Shown here piece by piece: positions 1-10,572 of a stretch of 64,000 nt of DNA. A program made the position numbers and the translations under genes. This stretch comes from Phytophthora quininea. Lineage: Eukaryota; Oomycota; Peronosporomycetes; Peronosporales; Peronosporaceae. Where the stretch lies: the NCBI GenBank assembly GCA_011947345.1, contig JAAVTG010000531.1:930001-994000 (forward strand), in the 5' to 3' direction. The notes under the pieces were generated by a model. That model had not been told where the DNA came from and did not search any database. It was given only the letters and a program-made list of their open reading frames with translations. The stretch's first letter is position 1. Every line of letters begins with the position of its first letter.

Positions 1-573
1 CTATTTTTCGGAGACAAGCCTAGCGCGCTGGATGTGGCAGTTTTCGGACACATTGTGGATGCCCTGGGCAACTCGCAGCTGGCTGCGACCGTGCACCAGC
101 ATGCTCCGTTGCTGATCACACTAGCGGAGCGCGTTCGCGATGCATACTTTGGAACGCCCAGCGAAGCCCCCACAAGTCTGAGCGCCGAAGCCGTGTACTC
201 TGAAAACCAGGCCAACTATTTCACCGGCACAGCGCTGGACACCACTTTCATGACGAAGGTGTCGTCGCCACTGCGGGTGGCTTTTGTCGAGCCATATCGC
301 AGTCTAGATTGGAGCCGCCGTGAGCTCGCATCAGAGGTCGCCAAGAAGAAGCGTGAGAAGGAAGCAGAGCGTCGTGCTGCTGCCGATGGAGAAGAAGACG
401 CGCAGGACAAGGCCTTCGAGAAGGGTCCTCGCAACGTCATTATTGGAGCTATCGCTGCGTTGGTTCTGTATGCGGTGGCTGCACTTCCTGTGGCGATTCA
501 ACTGGAAGACGATGACGATGAGGACGAGTATTACGAGGATGAAGGTGGCGAGTACGAGGACGACGACGAATAG
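1..573 (+). CDS. Metaxin-like outer mitochondrial membrane protein, 3' part
   Basis: The reading frame is open from base 1, so the 5' end lies outside the window; an internal GTG at 34 is not a real start. The first visible residues (LFFGDKPSALDVAVFGH) match the conserved FFGD-P-SLDA signature of the GST_C-like domain of metaxins/Sam37. A helical stretch follows, then a charged KKKREKEAERR segment, one hydrophobic helix (about residues 145-167 of the visible part) and a strongly acidic D/E/Y tail. A C-terminal anchor with a short acidic tail is the metaxin 1 arrangement. The family acts in the SAM complex, inserting beta-barrel proteins into the outer mitochondrial membrane. Identification rests on motif and architecture, not on an alignment. 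Confidence 0.7.
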   Translation, partial: LFFGDKPSALDVAVFGHIVDALGNSQLAATVHQHAPLLITLAERVRDAYFGTPSEAPTSLSAEAVYSENQANYFTGTALDTTFMTKVSSPLRVAFVEPYRSLDWSRRELASEVAKKKREKEAERRAAADGEEDAQDKAFEKGPRNVIIGAIAALVLYAVAALPVAIQLEDDDDEDEYYEDEGGEYEDDDE

Positions 574-1181
574 ACCTGATAGAGCTTCCTGCCAACGAAA
601 TGCTGCTGCCTTTATTGACCTTGCAGTGAAAGGGTCATCGCCACCGCAACGCAGCTACGTCACCCAATCGAGTGTGGGGTTCTAGCGACCTTAGCATGCT
701 ACCTCAATTCCGGTGCAGCTTGCTCCGCTTTCGGCAGCCAGCGAAATTTTACTGCCGGTAGCAAGCTTCGTGCCACTCACTACATGAGGATATTCGCCAA
801 GGAGAGACGTAGCCTTTAGGGCAGCTAGGAGTGTCCTAGCTACTGAGCAACGCGCTCTTGCCTTCCTCACCGTGGTGCTTACGACCGGCAAGCAAGCGGT
901 CACCGCTTAGCGGTGGTTGTCGCCTCGTCGCTGTTCTATTAACTTAAACGGGGTGTAATCCATTTCTGCCGCCGAATTGCAAGGGGAGAAAGAATCAACC
1001 AAGCTTCGACGCTAACGCACCAGCACGTGCGATCGGCGAGCCGCGCAGGGCGAACGAAGCAGTGCACGAAGCCCCTCGCTCTCGCTCCCGACTCTTCTCC
1101 AGCTGCGGGAAGCCCGTCCGCTCTTCTCTCTCTCCTCCGTCGCCAGGGACTCCCCGTGCGTCAGCTTGAAGAAGCGACGAG
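574..1181. other. Intergenic region between metaxin-like gene and MYB gene
   Basis: About 600 bases without a convincing gene. The last 100 bases are pyrimidine-rich (CTCTTCTCTCTC-type) and probably form the MYB promoter or 5' leader. I see no clear repeat or RNA gene. Confidence 0.5.
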
Positions 1182-4061
1182 ATGGCGACTGTCGGGCCTG
1201 CAGACGGCGCGTCGCCCGTGAGCTCCGCCAAGCTCACGGCGCTGGGCAAGGCACTGGACCAGGCCTCTATTTCGTCCATGTCGTCGCCTGCGTCGACCCT
1301 CGAAGCTGCAGACAGCCCCAGTCAGAAGCCACCCACTGGGCCGCCCATGAAGCTGCCGGCCAAGTCCCCAAGAAACGAGGACGCACCGACAGCATGAAGA
1401 AGGCGCTGCCGGCACCAGCCTCGCAGAGATACAAGCAAGTGCGCGACGCCGTGATGAGCTCGCCACAGTCGTTGCAGAGCAGCGGGACGGACGAGGACTC
1501 GGGCACGTCGCCCTCGATGGCTTCAGCTCAGGAAACGCTGCCACAGCAGCATCAATCGCAGCAACGGCCACACCAACAGCCAGCGAAGCTCATGGTGAAA
1601 GACCGGAGGGGCAGCGGCATGGGAGTGCCCCGTGCACACTTGATCCTCAACGCAGTGAAACAGGCGCCTCCTGCCAAGGAAAAATCGAATCCGAGAAGGT
1701 GGTCGAAACACGAAGACGAGTCGTTGAGGCTTGCAGTGGAGAGAAGTGGAGAACGCAACTGGAAAGCTATTGCGGACCAAGTGCCGGGCCGAAACCACAC
1801 GCAATGCCTACAACGGTGGACGAAAGTGCTGAAGCCGGGACTGATTAAGGTAAGGACTTTTAGTGTTGGTTGGTTTTGGTTGGCAATGGCTGATGTGTGA
1901 CGCCTATGATGTTAGGGTCACTGGACGCCAGAGGAGGATGCCAAACTGCGGGACCTTGTGGCAGAAGGCAAAAAGAATTGGGGGCAAGTGGCCTCGCTCA
2001 TCCCTGGACGAACGTGAGTTGCTAGAGTTTTGTTCGCGGCAATTGTATGGATCGCTGAGTGTGCTGATTGTTCATTGTGGCCCCAGGTCAAAGCAATGCA
2101 GAGAACGGTGGTGCAATCATTTGGACCCAAACATCAACAAAGGGTAAGTTTGATGAGATAGCGAGATTTTTATGGTGATCATTCATGGTTGTGCTTGTTC
2201 GTCAGATCGTATACGGAAGACGAGGATAAAATTATTGTCGAGATGCAAGCAAAGTTGGGAAATCGTTGGTCTATTATCGCGCAGCAACTTAAGGTTTGCA
2301 TGCATTTCCCGGGCTAGTGAGGTTAATTTAACCATTTATTTTGGTTGTATCGTGATTTCTATACTTTAGGGGCGAACTGAAGACGCGGTGAAGATTCGTT
2401 GGAAGTCGCTGATGCGCGGACGGCGAGCAGCTTCTAAGGAAGAGAAAACACCGACGTCCTCAACAGCATCCTCTCCAGCAGCTAGCGTGGCTACAACTGC
2501 GTCACCTCCATCCATTACAGACCCATCCAAGGCGAAATCTGCGAAGGCAAGTCCTGCTCGGCAAAAGAATCGTTCTTCTGCAATTCCCGAGAGTTCGGCC
2601 ACTCCTGTTGTAAAGTCAGAGGTCGAGGCGGTATCGCAAAGCAATACTGTGTCGGGAGGTGTTTTGGGTGCGTCGACAGGTAACCTGCCGCCCACTGTAT
2701 TTGTGAAGGGTGGGCAGATTCTAGCACCAAATTCACAACCAGAGATAACGTCAATTGGTGGGACAACTGTGGCGGTGCAAAACGTGAACGAGCTTGTGGC
2801 TGCGTCGATTCACAACTTCCGCATGAGTCAAGGCTTCCATCCAAACCCAAGTTCTCATGTGAACAACCCGATGTTCACAACAAATCCAACTCAGGGATCA
2901 ATACCATGACGCCGAACACTCAGCCCGTTCCTGTGTACACTACTATGCCGGACGGTAGCGTGGGTGGCTACAATATGAACATCCAGCAGCAAATGCCGTT
3001 GTCTCAACATCCACCGCAGCAAGGGCAACAGCCGTACCAATATCCGCCCGGGTATGCAATGCAGCCGAATATGGGCGTGATGCCCAATTATGCGGTGCCA
3101 ACCAACTTCCAGGCATCGATGCAGATGCAAATGTCCATGCCAATTTCTATGCCAGTACGTCCACTGTTTGTCTGCACGTAGACTCCATTTGTGGAGTTGT
3201 TTTTCACTACTTCTAATACTTTTTGCCAACAGACATCATCTAGCATGCAACCATCGATGTCGATGCCTCCGACGCCTACATATTCGTCGCAGGCGATGGC
3301 GATGGCTATTGCGAATGCCCAATATCAACAGCATCCGCAGCAGCAGCAAGTTGTACACCAAGGCTTTAGCGGTGCGCCTTTGCACCCTCGCATTATGAGT
3401 ATGAATACCCCCACTGGATCATCTGCGCAACTTGCAAACAGCAGCGGGGCTACTTCGGGTAGCAACAGTGGCTCCAACACTGGTCTGCCACCTTCTTCTG
3501 CCGCTGCAGCAGCAGCATCGGGCACTAGTGGGAAGGGGCTCAATACACCACGTGAAGAGTGGGGTTCTTCACAGACTCCACGGTCTCAGATGATTCTCAC
3601 AGAGGGTCACGCATCGGCTTACGAGCTATTTCACCAACAGCGGCTTCGGTTAATGCTGCAGGAGCGAGACAAACAGGGTCTGTCGTTATCGTCGGCCCCA
3701 TCTCCCGGTCAGGCTTTGCTTACGAAAGAGCTGGAGGCAAACAAGGAGCGCCAGGCTCGCCAGGCGATTATGCAAAAAGGGTGGAAGAGTGCGGTGGACG
3801 CCATGGTCTCGTTCAACAGCGTACGATTGTTTTGCTATTGACGTTCGCTCGCGCCAATGAACTGACTTTGTTGATGGTTTTTCGTTGCTGCAGGATAATT
3901 CTGCCCTTGACGAGCAGCAACAATTTGATGGACTGCTGGAAAAGGTGTCATTGTCTGCGCTTGACCCAACAGACGACGAACTGCTGGATCAAACAGTCGA
4001 CATCATCACAGGAGGTACGGATGGACAGTTAGTTGCCTTGCGACGGATAAATCCGTGCTGA
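1182..4061 (+). CDS. Three-repeat (R1R2R3) MYB transcription factor, 8 exons
   Basis: Nuclear DNA-binding regulator. Exons as I read them: 1182-1849, 1916-2013, 2087-2143, 2206-2293, 2370-3154, 3233-3820, 3894-4061 (the fifth may itself be two exons); introns are GT-AG, 62-78 bases. R1 (RRWSKHEDESL...NWKAIADQVPGR) ends exon 1, R2 (GHWTPEEDAKL...NWGQVASLIPGR) spans exons 2-3, R3 (SYTEDEDKIIVEM...RWSIIAQQLKGR) spans exons 4-5; the spaced tryptophans are present. The remainder is long and Q/M/P/S-rich, as in activation regions, and ends with a conserved-looking acidic tail. Two frame breaks occur, near 1370 and 2895; each is cured by one extra base in a C or G run, giving 817 codons with a lysine-rich PKKRGR stretch. 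A start at 1394 avoids the first break. An alternative for the second is a 68-base intron 2827-2894. Confidence 0.85.
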
Positions 4062-4245
4062 TGAAGTATCGATGCTGGATAGATGACGCTGTGGATCTGT
4101 GAGATCGCTGGCGAAAACGAGAACCAACTCGCGAGGGGAGCGCTGTCCCCTTTTATTGTACATGTGCTGCCGGTTGTAAGTTAAAGTTATTGAAATTGGT
4201 TCATGCCAGCGTCAAGAGTGTTGAGATTACCGTGAAGAAAGAAGC

Positions 4246-7084
4246 TCAACCTAATGAGAGCGGCAGCGACGGCATCTGCGCAAAAGAAGCTAAGAGCCGT
4301 GCAGCCTCTCGACAACCAGCATCGGGATCGAGGCTCTGCACTTGATGCAGCCAAGGAGCAACTTGGACAAGTGCGTCGCCCACCTCCTGACGCAGCAATG
4401 CTGGTGGCACAACCAAAAGCACCCGACTCACGCTAAAGAGAACTTGGCGGCGCACCTCGGCGTTCGTGTTGGTGTGCTCACTCCATGCAAACTCCAGCAA
4501 GCACTTCGCCATAGCCACCGTCTGTGGTGCGTGGCCTGCGCACTCCACAAAGCTGGCGAGTGCATGCAGTAAATGCGCCAGGAAGGTCTGTTCGACATCG
4601 CTGCGAGGTTTCCCTGAACCAGCCGAGTGCTTCTGCACGTACTCAACGTATCCAAACAGCAGCGGCGAGAAGAATTCCAACGCGTACGGAGCAAAATCAT
4701 TCTTCTTCGGCGCAACCAGCGGGTCACGTCGATAGCCCCAGCGCCGTGTTTTCAGACTCTGCATGGTTCGCTCCTTCAAGTCTCCGGTGATCAGACTCGT
4801 TCTTTGGCTTCCCACTTTCTCTTGAAGCAGCGTCTTAGGCCCATGAGGCTGTTGATAACCACCTCTCTCTGACAATTCTTGAGCGGCAGAGGTCATTGCC
4901 TGGAGTACATCAATACGAGATTGCAATAATTGCTCGCGCTCAAGGGCTTGGCTGCACAGGTACGGAACCGTGTGCGTCGGGGCCAAGGCACATGCCGACG
5001 CGAGAGCTACAGACCGCAATCGCACAAACTGTGGTGTGCTGTACTTGTCTTCCAATCGCAATAGCGCCCTGACGACGTCTTGCGCTTTGTCATTTAGATC
5101 TCGAGGCCGGCGACGCAACAAACGTTCGGCTTCTGTCAACGCGGCTTCAGTTTTCTCGCGGTCGTCATCCGACAGCAGTCCAGCAATCAGATCCTTTAGA
5201 TATAAAGGTCGCTTAGCCGTCAGATCTTCTTCGTCGTCATGCAAGTCGTACGCTTCCAAGCTCATATCGGAGTCCGAGTCGTCGTCGTCTGAAAACGAAC
5301 TGCCGCTTTCCCCATCTTCGCTAATTTCATCATCACTGAGTACCAACTCATCTGGGTCCAGTGTAAATGGCTTCGGTGCCTTCCTTTGCTTTCTTCGGTT
5401 CGCGTGTTCCTTTTCGGTACCGGACGATGATTGCCTCTGCTTCTCGTCCTCTCGATGGTGACTCTCGCTTATGCTCAAGTCGTCCAACCTTTTCTCAAGA
5501 GTTTTGGCCGACACAGGTGAGCCAAAAACCACCAAGGGATCTTCACCCTCAAGGCCGAAGTCAAGCGGCTGATCCGCTGCGATGACATGCGATAAGCTTT
5601 CTGCAACTCGCATCCCCAAAATCCGCACGCGCTCCAGCGAGTGACCCATGTGATCTTGTACTCCTTTGCACAGCTTAGTTGTCCAGTCACGCTGAGCAAA
5701 ATTTTCTCCGTGGTCTTTCATGGCAAGCGTCCGGAGGCTATAGCGAAGAAAAAGCACACGGAGGCGTTCACCGCGTAGTCGGTGGTAATAGCAAAGTCGT
5801 TTTGACTCCAGCGATCCAGCACCACATCAAACACAGATGCGAGCGGAGACTGGCAAGGATCGTCACCACCACATACCAACACATCAGCTAGCGCTCGCCA
5901 GAAAAGCAGATCGTCAATAGGCTTTCGAGGCAGCAGCTTATGGGCGATGACAAACTGGAAATGCTTGTTCGCAGCTACAAGAGGAGGCACAGCAGCAAGC
6001 AGCCTGTACTTGGGGAGACAAAATGTTTGTTCTGGAATCAACGAACTGGGGGCCTTCTCACTGGCAATCTGGAGAAGGATATGCTCATGGCAGGATTCTG
6101 GCAGACTTTGAAACAGGGAGTGATTGGTTTCACGAGAAATCTCCTTATCCATTGCCCCCACCCAAGCTTGGACCAGCGCCTGGGCTTGGCCGATACGTGT
6201 GAGTTTGTCGGCAAACATTCCAAACACACGGGATGGTTTAACACCCGTAATTTGTCGAGAGCAGACGCGAAAGAGAGCATTGCATAGCGTGCGGAAGTAT
6301 CGTCTCGGTCGAAACAGTGCGGGGTCTTACGCTCGCAGCGATTGTAAACGATATCTGCACGTCACAGAGCATTTTCAGTCTTACTCCCAAGTGTCATTTG
6401 CTCTGCATCGTAGCAATACCTGGTAGCGACGATAATTGCGAGACCAGCACTTGCAGCCTAATCACGTCGCGCTCGCCACGCCCATCAGCGTTCGCTTGCT
6501 CCTGCTCCATCATTTCTTCCACAACGACTTCCATACCGCCATCGCCAATGACCTTCTCGAGTAGCCGAACACACTGGGAGACGGAGGCCTCTGCATCCTG
6601 CGCGGCAACATCGTCCGAGCCGCTGCGTCCTGTTTTGGTGGCCGATAGTGTGGCCGCCAATGTGCCGGCGGCTCTACTAGCTGGGACGAACTCCCGATCA
6701 AAAAAACGTCTAGCGCCTGCTTTCTCTGCAGGTCCGAAAAGCAGACCTCCAAGTGAATGGCCACGAAACCCAGTACGAAGGCGGATACATCGCGGTAGAA
6801 GTGCTCGAGGAAGAGGCTTTAATGCTGTTGCTTGTGAATAAGGGCTCAGCCAACGCAATTAACTCCACGACCGCGGCCTGGATGTCGTAGCGCTTCTCGG
6901 CGGCCTCGACAAGGCGCTTCTTGGCGTCGACGAACGCTCGCAATCGTTGCACCTCCGCGCGCTGCTCGACCAAACGCTGGCGGCGAACAGTGGGCAGAGG
7001 GATTGGGCGCGCGGAGGGCGGGCTCGTAGCGAAGGCGACGGCACGTCCATTTGGCGTGGACGTCGGAGACGAAACTGTGGACAT
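4246..7084 (-). CDS. TELO2: TELO2/Tel2-like PIKK maturation factor
   Basis: Tel2 forms the TTT complex with Tti1/Tti2 and helps HSP90 mature ATM, ATR, mTOR-type kinases. Start chosen at the ATG ending at 7084 (MSTVSSPTS). Exon 1 is 7084-6420, exon 2 is 6354-4246; the 65-base intron has GT-AG ends. The middle carries the conserved Tel2 segment: RVRILGMRVAESLS, an acidic linker (SDDEISEDGESGSSFSDDDD), KRPLYLKDLIAGLLSDD and RTMQSLKTRRWGYRR. The family's alpha-solenoid N-half is recognisable as LFLEHFYRDVSAFVLGFVA. Four frame breaks (near 6824, 6709, 6329, 5749) are each cured by one added base in A, T, C and T runs; the sum is then 926 codons, close to family size. I therefore treat it as a live gene with consensus errors. 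It converges on the MYB gene with 184 bases between stops. Confidence 0.8.
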
Positions 7085-7403
7085 CTTGAACGCGCCGCGG
7101 ATAACTCGGTCAGTGCTGGCGAAGCCAGAAAAACAGCCCACAGCCGCGATCGAATAGTAGTAGGAGACGGAGTGTCCGCGCGCGTCTCCGAGCCACGACA
7201 GCGAGAACCTAAAATTTCTTAATCGCGCTCGCTGATGTTGCGCAAAACCTTAAAAACATTTCAAATTCTTTGTCTTGAAAATGCCATACAAGAAATTCAA
7301 AACTGCAGGCTTAAAATCAATTCTAAAGAACTCCCAAATGTATTTTTTAAAGCGTTTTAGGATTTACGCTATATTTTAATGTCGTAAAACACACGTGCGA
7401 GTG
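7085..7403. other. TELO2 upstream region up to the hAT element
   Basis: Presumed TELO2 promoter and leader, turning AT-rich after about 7210. No gene or clear core promoter motif recognised. The hAT insertion begins about 320 bases upstream of the TELO2 start. Confidence 0.4.
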
Positions 7404-7404
7404 C
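7397..7404. repeat. Target-site duplication, left (hAT at 7404)
   Basis: GCGAGTGC, repeated exactly at 10565-10572. The final C overlaps the first base of the CAGTGTT end, so one base of a CC pair seems to be missing or the duplication is 7 bases. Confidence 0.75.
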
Positions 7405-7604
7405 AGTGTTCGCAGAAGGGCCTAAACGGTTTCAGCCAATGGCCGGCCGAAACTAGTTTTGCCCTCTGGTTTAGGCCAAACGGCCAGCCAGGCCAATGGC
7501 CGCCGGCCGAAATTCTCCTTCAAAATCCCCCTCCTAAATTTTAGTAAAAAAGCCAGAAGCCAGAAGAGCGCAAAGTCTCTTCCAAGCAAGCAGCAGTGCG
7601 CCGC

Positions 7605-7790
7605 CGTGTGTGGCCCCGAGCAGCAGCAGGAGCAGGCCCAGTTGACGTCGGCGTGTGTGTTGGCCCCAAGCATCAGCAGGAGCAGGCCCAGTTGACGTCG
7701 GCGTGTGAGTTGGCCCTAAGCATCAGCAGGAGCAGGCGCAGTTGTCGTCGGTGCGTGTGTTGGCCCGAGCAGCAGCACTTGCAGGTGGAG
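7605..7790. repeat. Subterminal tandem repeats of the hAT element, left
   Basis: About four copies of a roughly 48-base repeat built around CAGTTGACGTCGGCGTGTG, TTGGCCC and AGCATCAGCAGGAGCAGG. Related sequence in opposite orientation lies at about 10190-10330 near the right end. Such clustered subterminal repeats are transposase-binding regions in hAT elements; that role is inferred here. Confidence 0.65.
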
Positions 7791-7819
7791 TTGGCTGCAC
7801 CCAGTGTGGAAACCTAAAC

Positions 7820-10126
7820 ATGGTTGGACAGCGCGGTGGCCGGCCAAACGGTCCGGAGGTGGTACATTTCAAAGTTCGAGAGGACCTTGATAAAGCAAAA
7901 GACGGCAACCGAATGTACGAGTGCATTTATTGCAGGGCAGCATTCGACAACGAAGTCGATCATAGTGCTCCGAAACTGATCATTGGAAGACCAAGGAATT
8001 TTCGAAGCCACTTGTCCAGGTGTCAACACTACGCTGCGGCACAGTTGCTTCCGTTATCGCCACTTTCAGTTAATTCAACGCCCCCACCAGAAACACCATC
8101 GCGCAGAGATGTAGCTTCGCCACAATCTATTGCGACGCGGACACGGTCTCATAGTGCTGTGAAGCAAAATGCAGTGGCCAGGGCTCCCAAAGCAAACTCT
8201 TCTCGCGCCCGGCGAACCCTACTGGTGGCACCAAAACACAGAAAAGAATCGCCACTCAAGAAGAAACGAAAAAGGCAGTTTTCGAAGTTAGAAATCAAAG
8301 AAATGGAGCGTTCGTTAGTGGAATTACACGCTGACCAGCACCTACCGGATAGGTTTGTGGAGCAGGGTTCAGTACGCCGATTTCTAGAGCTGTTGTGTCC
8401 TGGGGTGAGCGATGTGCTGCCGTCTGGACGTGTCTTGGGCGGCAGGATTCTTAAGGAGCACGCGGAACGATGTTCAACGAAGGACGCTCAAAATTTAGAA
8501 GCGGTTCAGATGGACTCTGGTGGCCGTGTTAACCTTTCTTCTGACGTATGGCAAAACTTGTCAAAGGTCCATTTGTTAGGAGCACAACTGGTGCTCTTCG
8601 GCGTGCTTCTCACCTACTCCCTGGAGCCAGTTGGCGATCGCCACGATGGGATTGCTATCGCTTAAGACCTGGAAAAACTACTGAAGCGGGCACTGGACGA
8701 GAAGTGGAACGTGGGTGCTATAGTTACAGATAATGCGGGGCAATGCGGAAGGGCTAGGAGGATTTTGGCGTTGCGGTGGCCCCAGATTGTTTTCCTATTC
8801 TGTTTCGCTCACGACGTTAACAACCTTGTTAAAGCAGTCCTAAAAACGTCCTTTCAAGACGTTGCGGTTAAAGCGGCGACAGTTGTGAACATTATCAATG
8901 GCTCCTCTGCTAAGTGGCTAAAACGAGTACGAATTTTGATGAAAAAATTTTATGGACGGGAGCTTGGATTGAGGACACTGTGTGAAACGAGATGGAACTC
9001 AATGCAGGGCTGTTTTGCCTCAATTTTGCGTGTTAAGTCGGCTTTGAAATGGCTACATCGAAACTACCAGAACAACGATGATTACCCGGACAAGTTACAA
9101 GTTCTTGGGGACCCTACATTTTGGTCAGAACTAAAAATAGCTGAAGCTGTTATTGCACCTCTCTCATACGCATCATATAGATTGCAGCGAGATGAAAACT
9201 CTGTGGGCAATGTTTACTTGGGTTTTAAGGCTGATGCGGTACATGGAGTCCAGCTAGTGAAATGCATAGAAGACAGATGGGCACAGTGTGAACAGCCGCT
9301 TTTCATGTTAGGTTTTGCTCTACACCCTACGTACGTTGCCACGGCCCGTGAGCTGCCAGCTACGAAGATATCTGGGGCTGGAGCTATACCAGCAATTACT
9401 GTATATTATTACCGTCGACTATTTTCTACTGAAGACGTTGGAACTATCAGAGATGACGTGTTTGATTGGATGAAGGGTAAATTTACAAAGGTTAAAGCGT
9501 CTGAATTTGCGTGTCCGTGGAAATATTGGGCCTACATACAAACGCGAAAGCCACACAGCCTGCTACCACAGCTAGCGATTGCTGTTCTATCAATTGCTGT
9601 CAATACTGCGACCTGTGAGCGACTTTTTAGTGCTCTTGGTTTGATACATACTGCCAAACGTAACCGATTGGGATGGAACAAGGCATTAGCCTTTGAAACA
9701 ATTGCTAAACACGTACGACAACGGGCCCTCAATGATTCTGCAAAAGATCCACGAAGAAAACTTTTAATTAGCCCTGAAGAACGAGAGATAGTTGGCGATG
9801 CAGTTGATTTTGTTCCTTCACCTGAAAGAATGCATGCATGTGAGGACGGGGAGAGTGATGGCGAGGATCCTGGTGATCGTGCTGGTGGTTCGGAGACTCT
9901 ACAGCTCTGGGCAGAGTATCTGGAAGAAGTTTTCGACGATGCAGAAATTAGTGAAGGTTTTGAGGACCGCAACAGCAATGATGGAAAGCCTACCGACGAT
10001 GAATATGAAGATATACCCGCTCCAATACTTCACGAATTTCCAGCTGAGAATGACGCCAATTTTCCACAGGAGAAGTCGCTTACAGGTTTCCGTAGCCAGA
10101 AAGTAAAATTGGAGGAGCTTTTCTAA
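7820..10126 (+). pseudogene. hAT transposase with one in-frame stop
   Basis: The frame runs from an ATG at 7820 (MVGQRGGRPNGPE) to the TAA at 10124-10126 and is broken only by a TAA at 8663-8665; sequence on both sides is in the same frame. The N-terminus has a BED-like zinc finger (C-x2-C ... H-x3-C-x-H, about residues 30-80). A DUF659-like region follows (SSDVWQNLSK...GAQLVLFGVLL), then the hAT core with DNAGQCGRARRIL, FCFAHDVNNLVK and CETRWNS, and the C-terminal dimerisation block (LSIAVNTATCERLFSALGLIHTAKRNRL). The tail is acidic. About 768 codons, normal for the family. A single stop with an otherwise open frame suggests recent inactivation, or a consensus error. Confidence 0.85.
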
Positions 10127-10189
10127 TGCATATTTTTAATACAATTGATTCACTGCACGCTTGCCTTCCTTCACTCTACGCTTTCTGCT

Positions 10190-10330
10190 ACTGCTCGGGG
10201 CCAACACACACGCCGCCGACAACTGCGCCTGGTCCTACTGCTGCTCGGGGCCACAGTGGCCATCTCCTCCTTTGCCGATACTGATGCTCGGCGCCACAGT
10301 GGACGGCACCACCTCCAACTGCTGCTGTTG
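10190..10330. repeat. Subterminal tandem repeats of the hAT element, right (inverted)
   Basis: Reverse-complement relatives of the 7605-7790 repeats, about two to three degenerate copies (CTGCTCGGGGCCA and CCGCCGACAACTGCG blocks). Confidence 0.6.
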
Positions 10331-10564
10331 CTGGTGCTCGTCGCCACCTCCGCCTTCTGCTGCTGCACAGGGGCGCACGCGGCGTCGGGACGGTTCTGGT
10401 ACGAGCCACACGTCTACTGGTACTTGACAGTAAATATTAGTTGATAAAACAAGAGTTAAAATTGTGGCCGAATTCTGGGGTTTGGCCTGCGGCCGGCCCA
10501 ATCGGCCAATCGGCCGGGACGGACTTTACTGGTTTGGCCGAAACCCTGGCTTTTACCAACACTG

Positions 10565-10572
10565 GCGAGTGC
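10565..10572. repeat. Target-site duplication, right (hAT at 7404)
   Basis: GCGAGTGC immediately after the AACACTG end; matches 7397-7404. Confidence 0.75.

Larger units (their letters stand above)
7404..10564 (+). mobile_element. hAT-type DNA transposon (autonomous-type structure, disabled)
   Basis: The ends read CAGTGTT at 7404-7410 and its complement AACACTG at 10558-10564, a typical hAT terminus. GCGAGTGC stands at 7397-7404 and again at 10565-10572, giving an 8-base target-site duplication if one shared C is counted on the left side. Inside lie GGCC-rich subterminal sequences on both ends, tandem subterminal repeats, and a hAT transposase gene. Length is 3,161 bases. It sits about 320 bases upstream of TELO2. 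Confidence 0.85.

Noticed and set aside
2827..2894. A 68-base intron in the MYB gene as the cause of the frame change near 2895
   Set aside because: Possible (GT-AG and right phase), but the stretch reads as good Q/N/P/S-rich coding sequence and the donor GTCAAG is weak; one missing G explains it more simply. Kept as an alternative.
4254..5461. Plus-strand frames opposite TELO2
   Set aside because: Shadows of the TELO2 reading frame; no independent support.
5740..6830. TELO2 as a pseudogene or with programmed frameshifting
   Set aside because: Four separate breaks all in homopolymers, with the protein otherwise conserved, fit sequencing error better.
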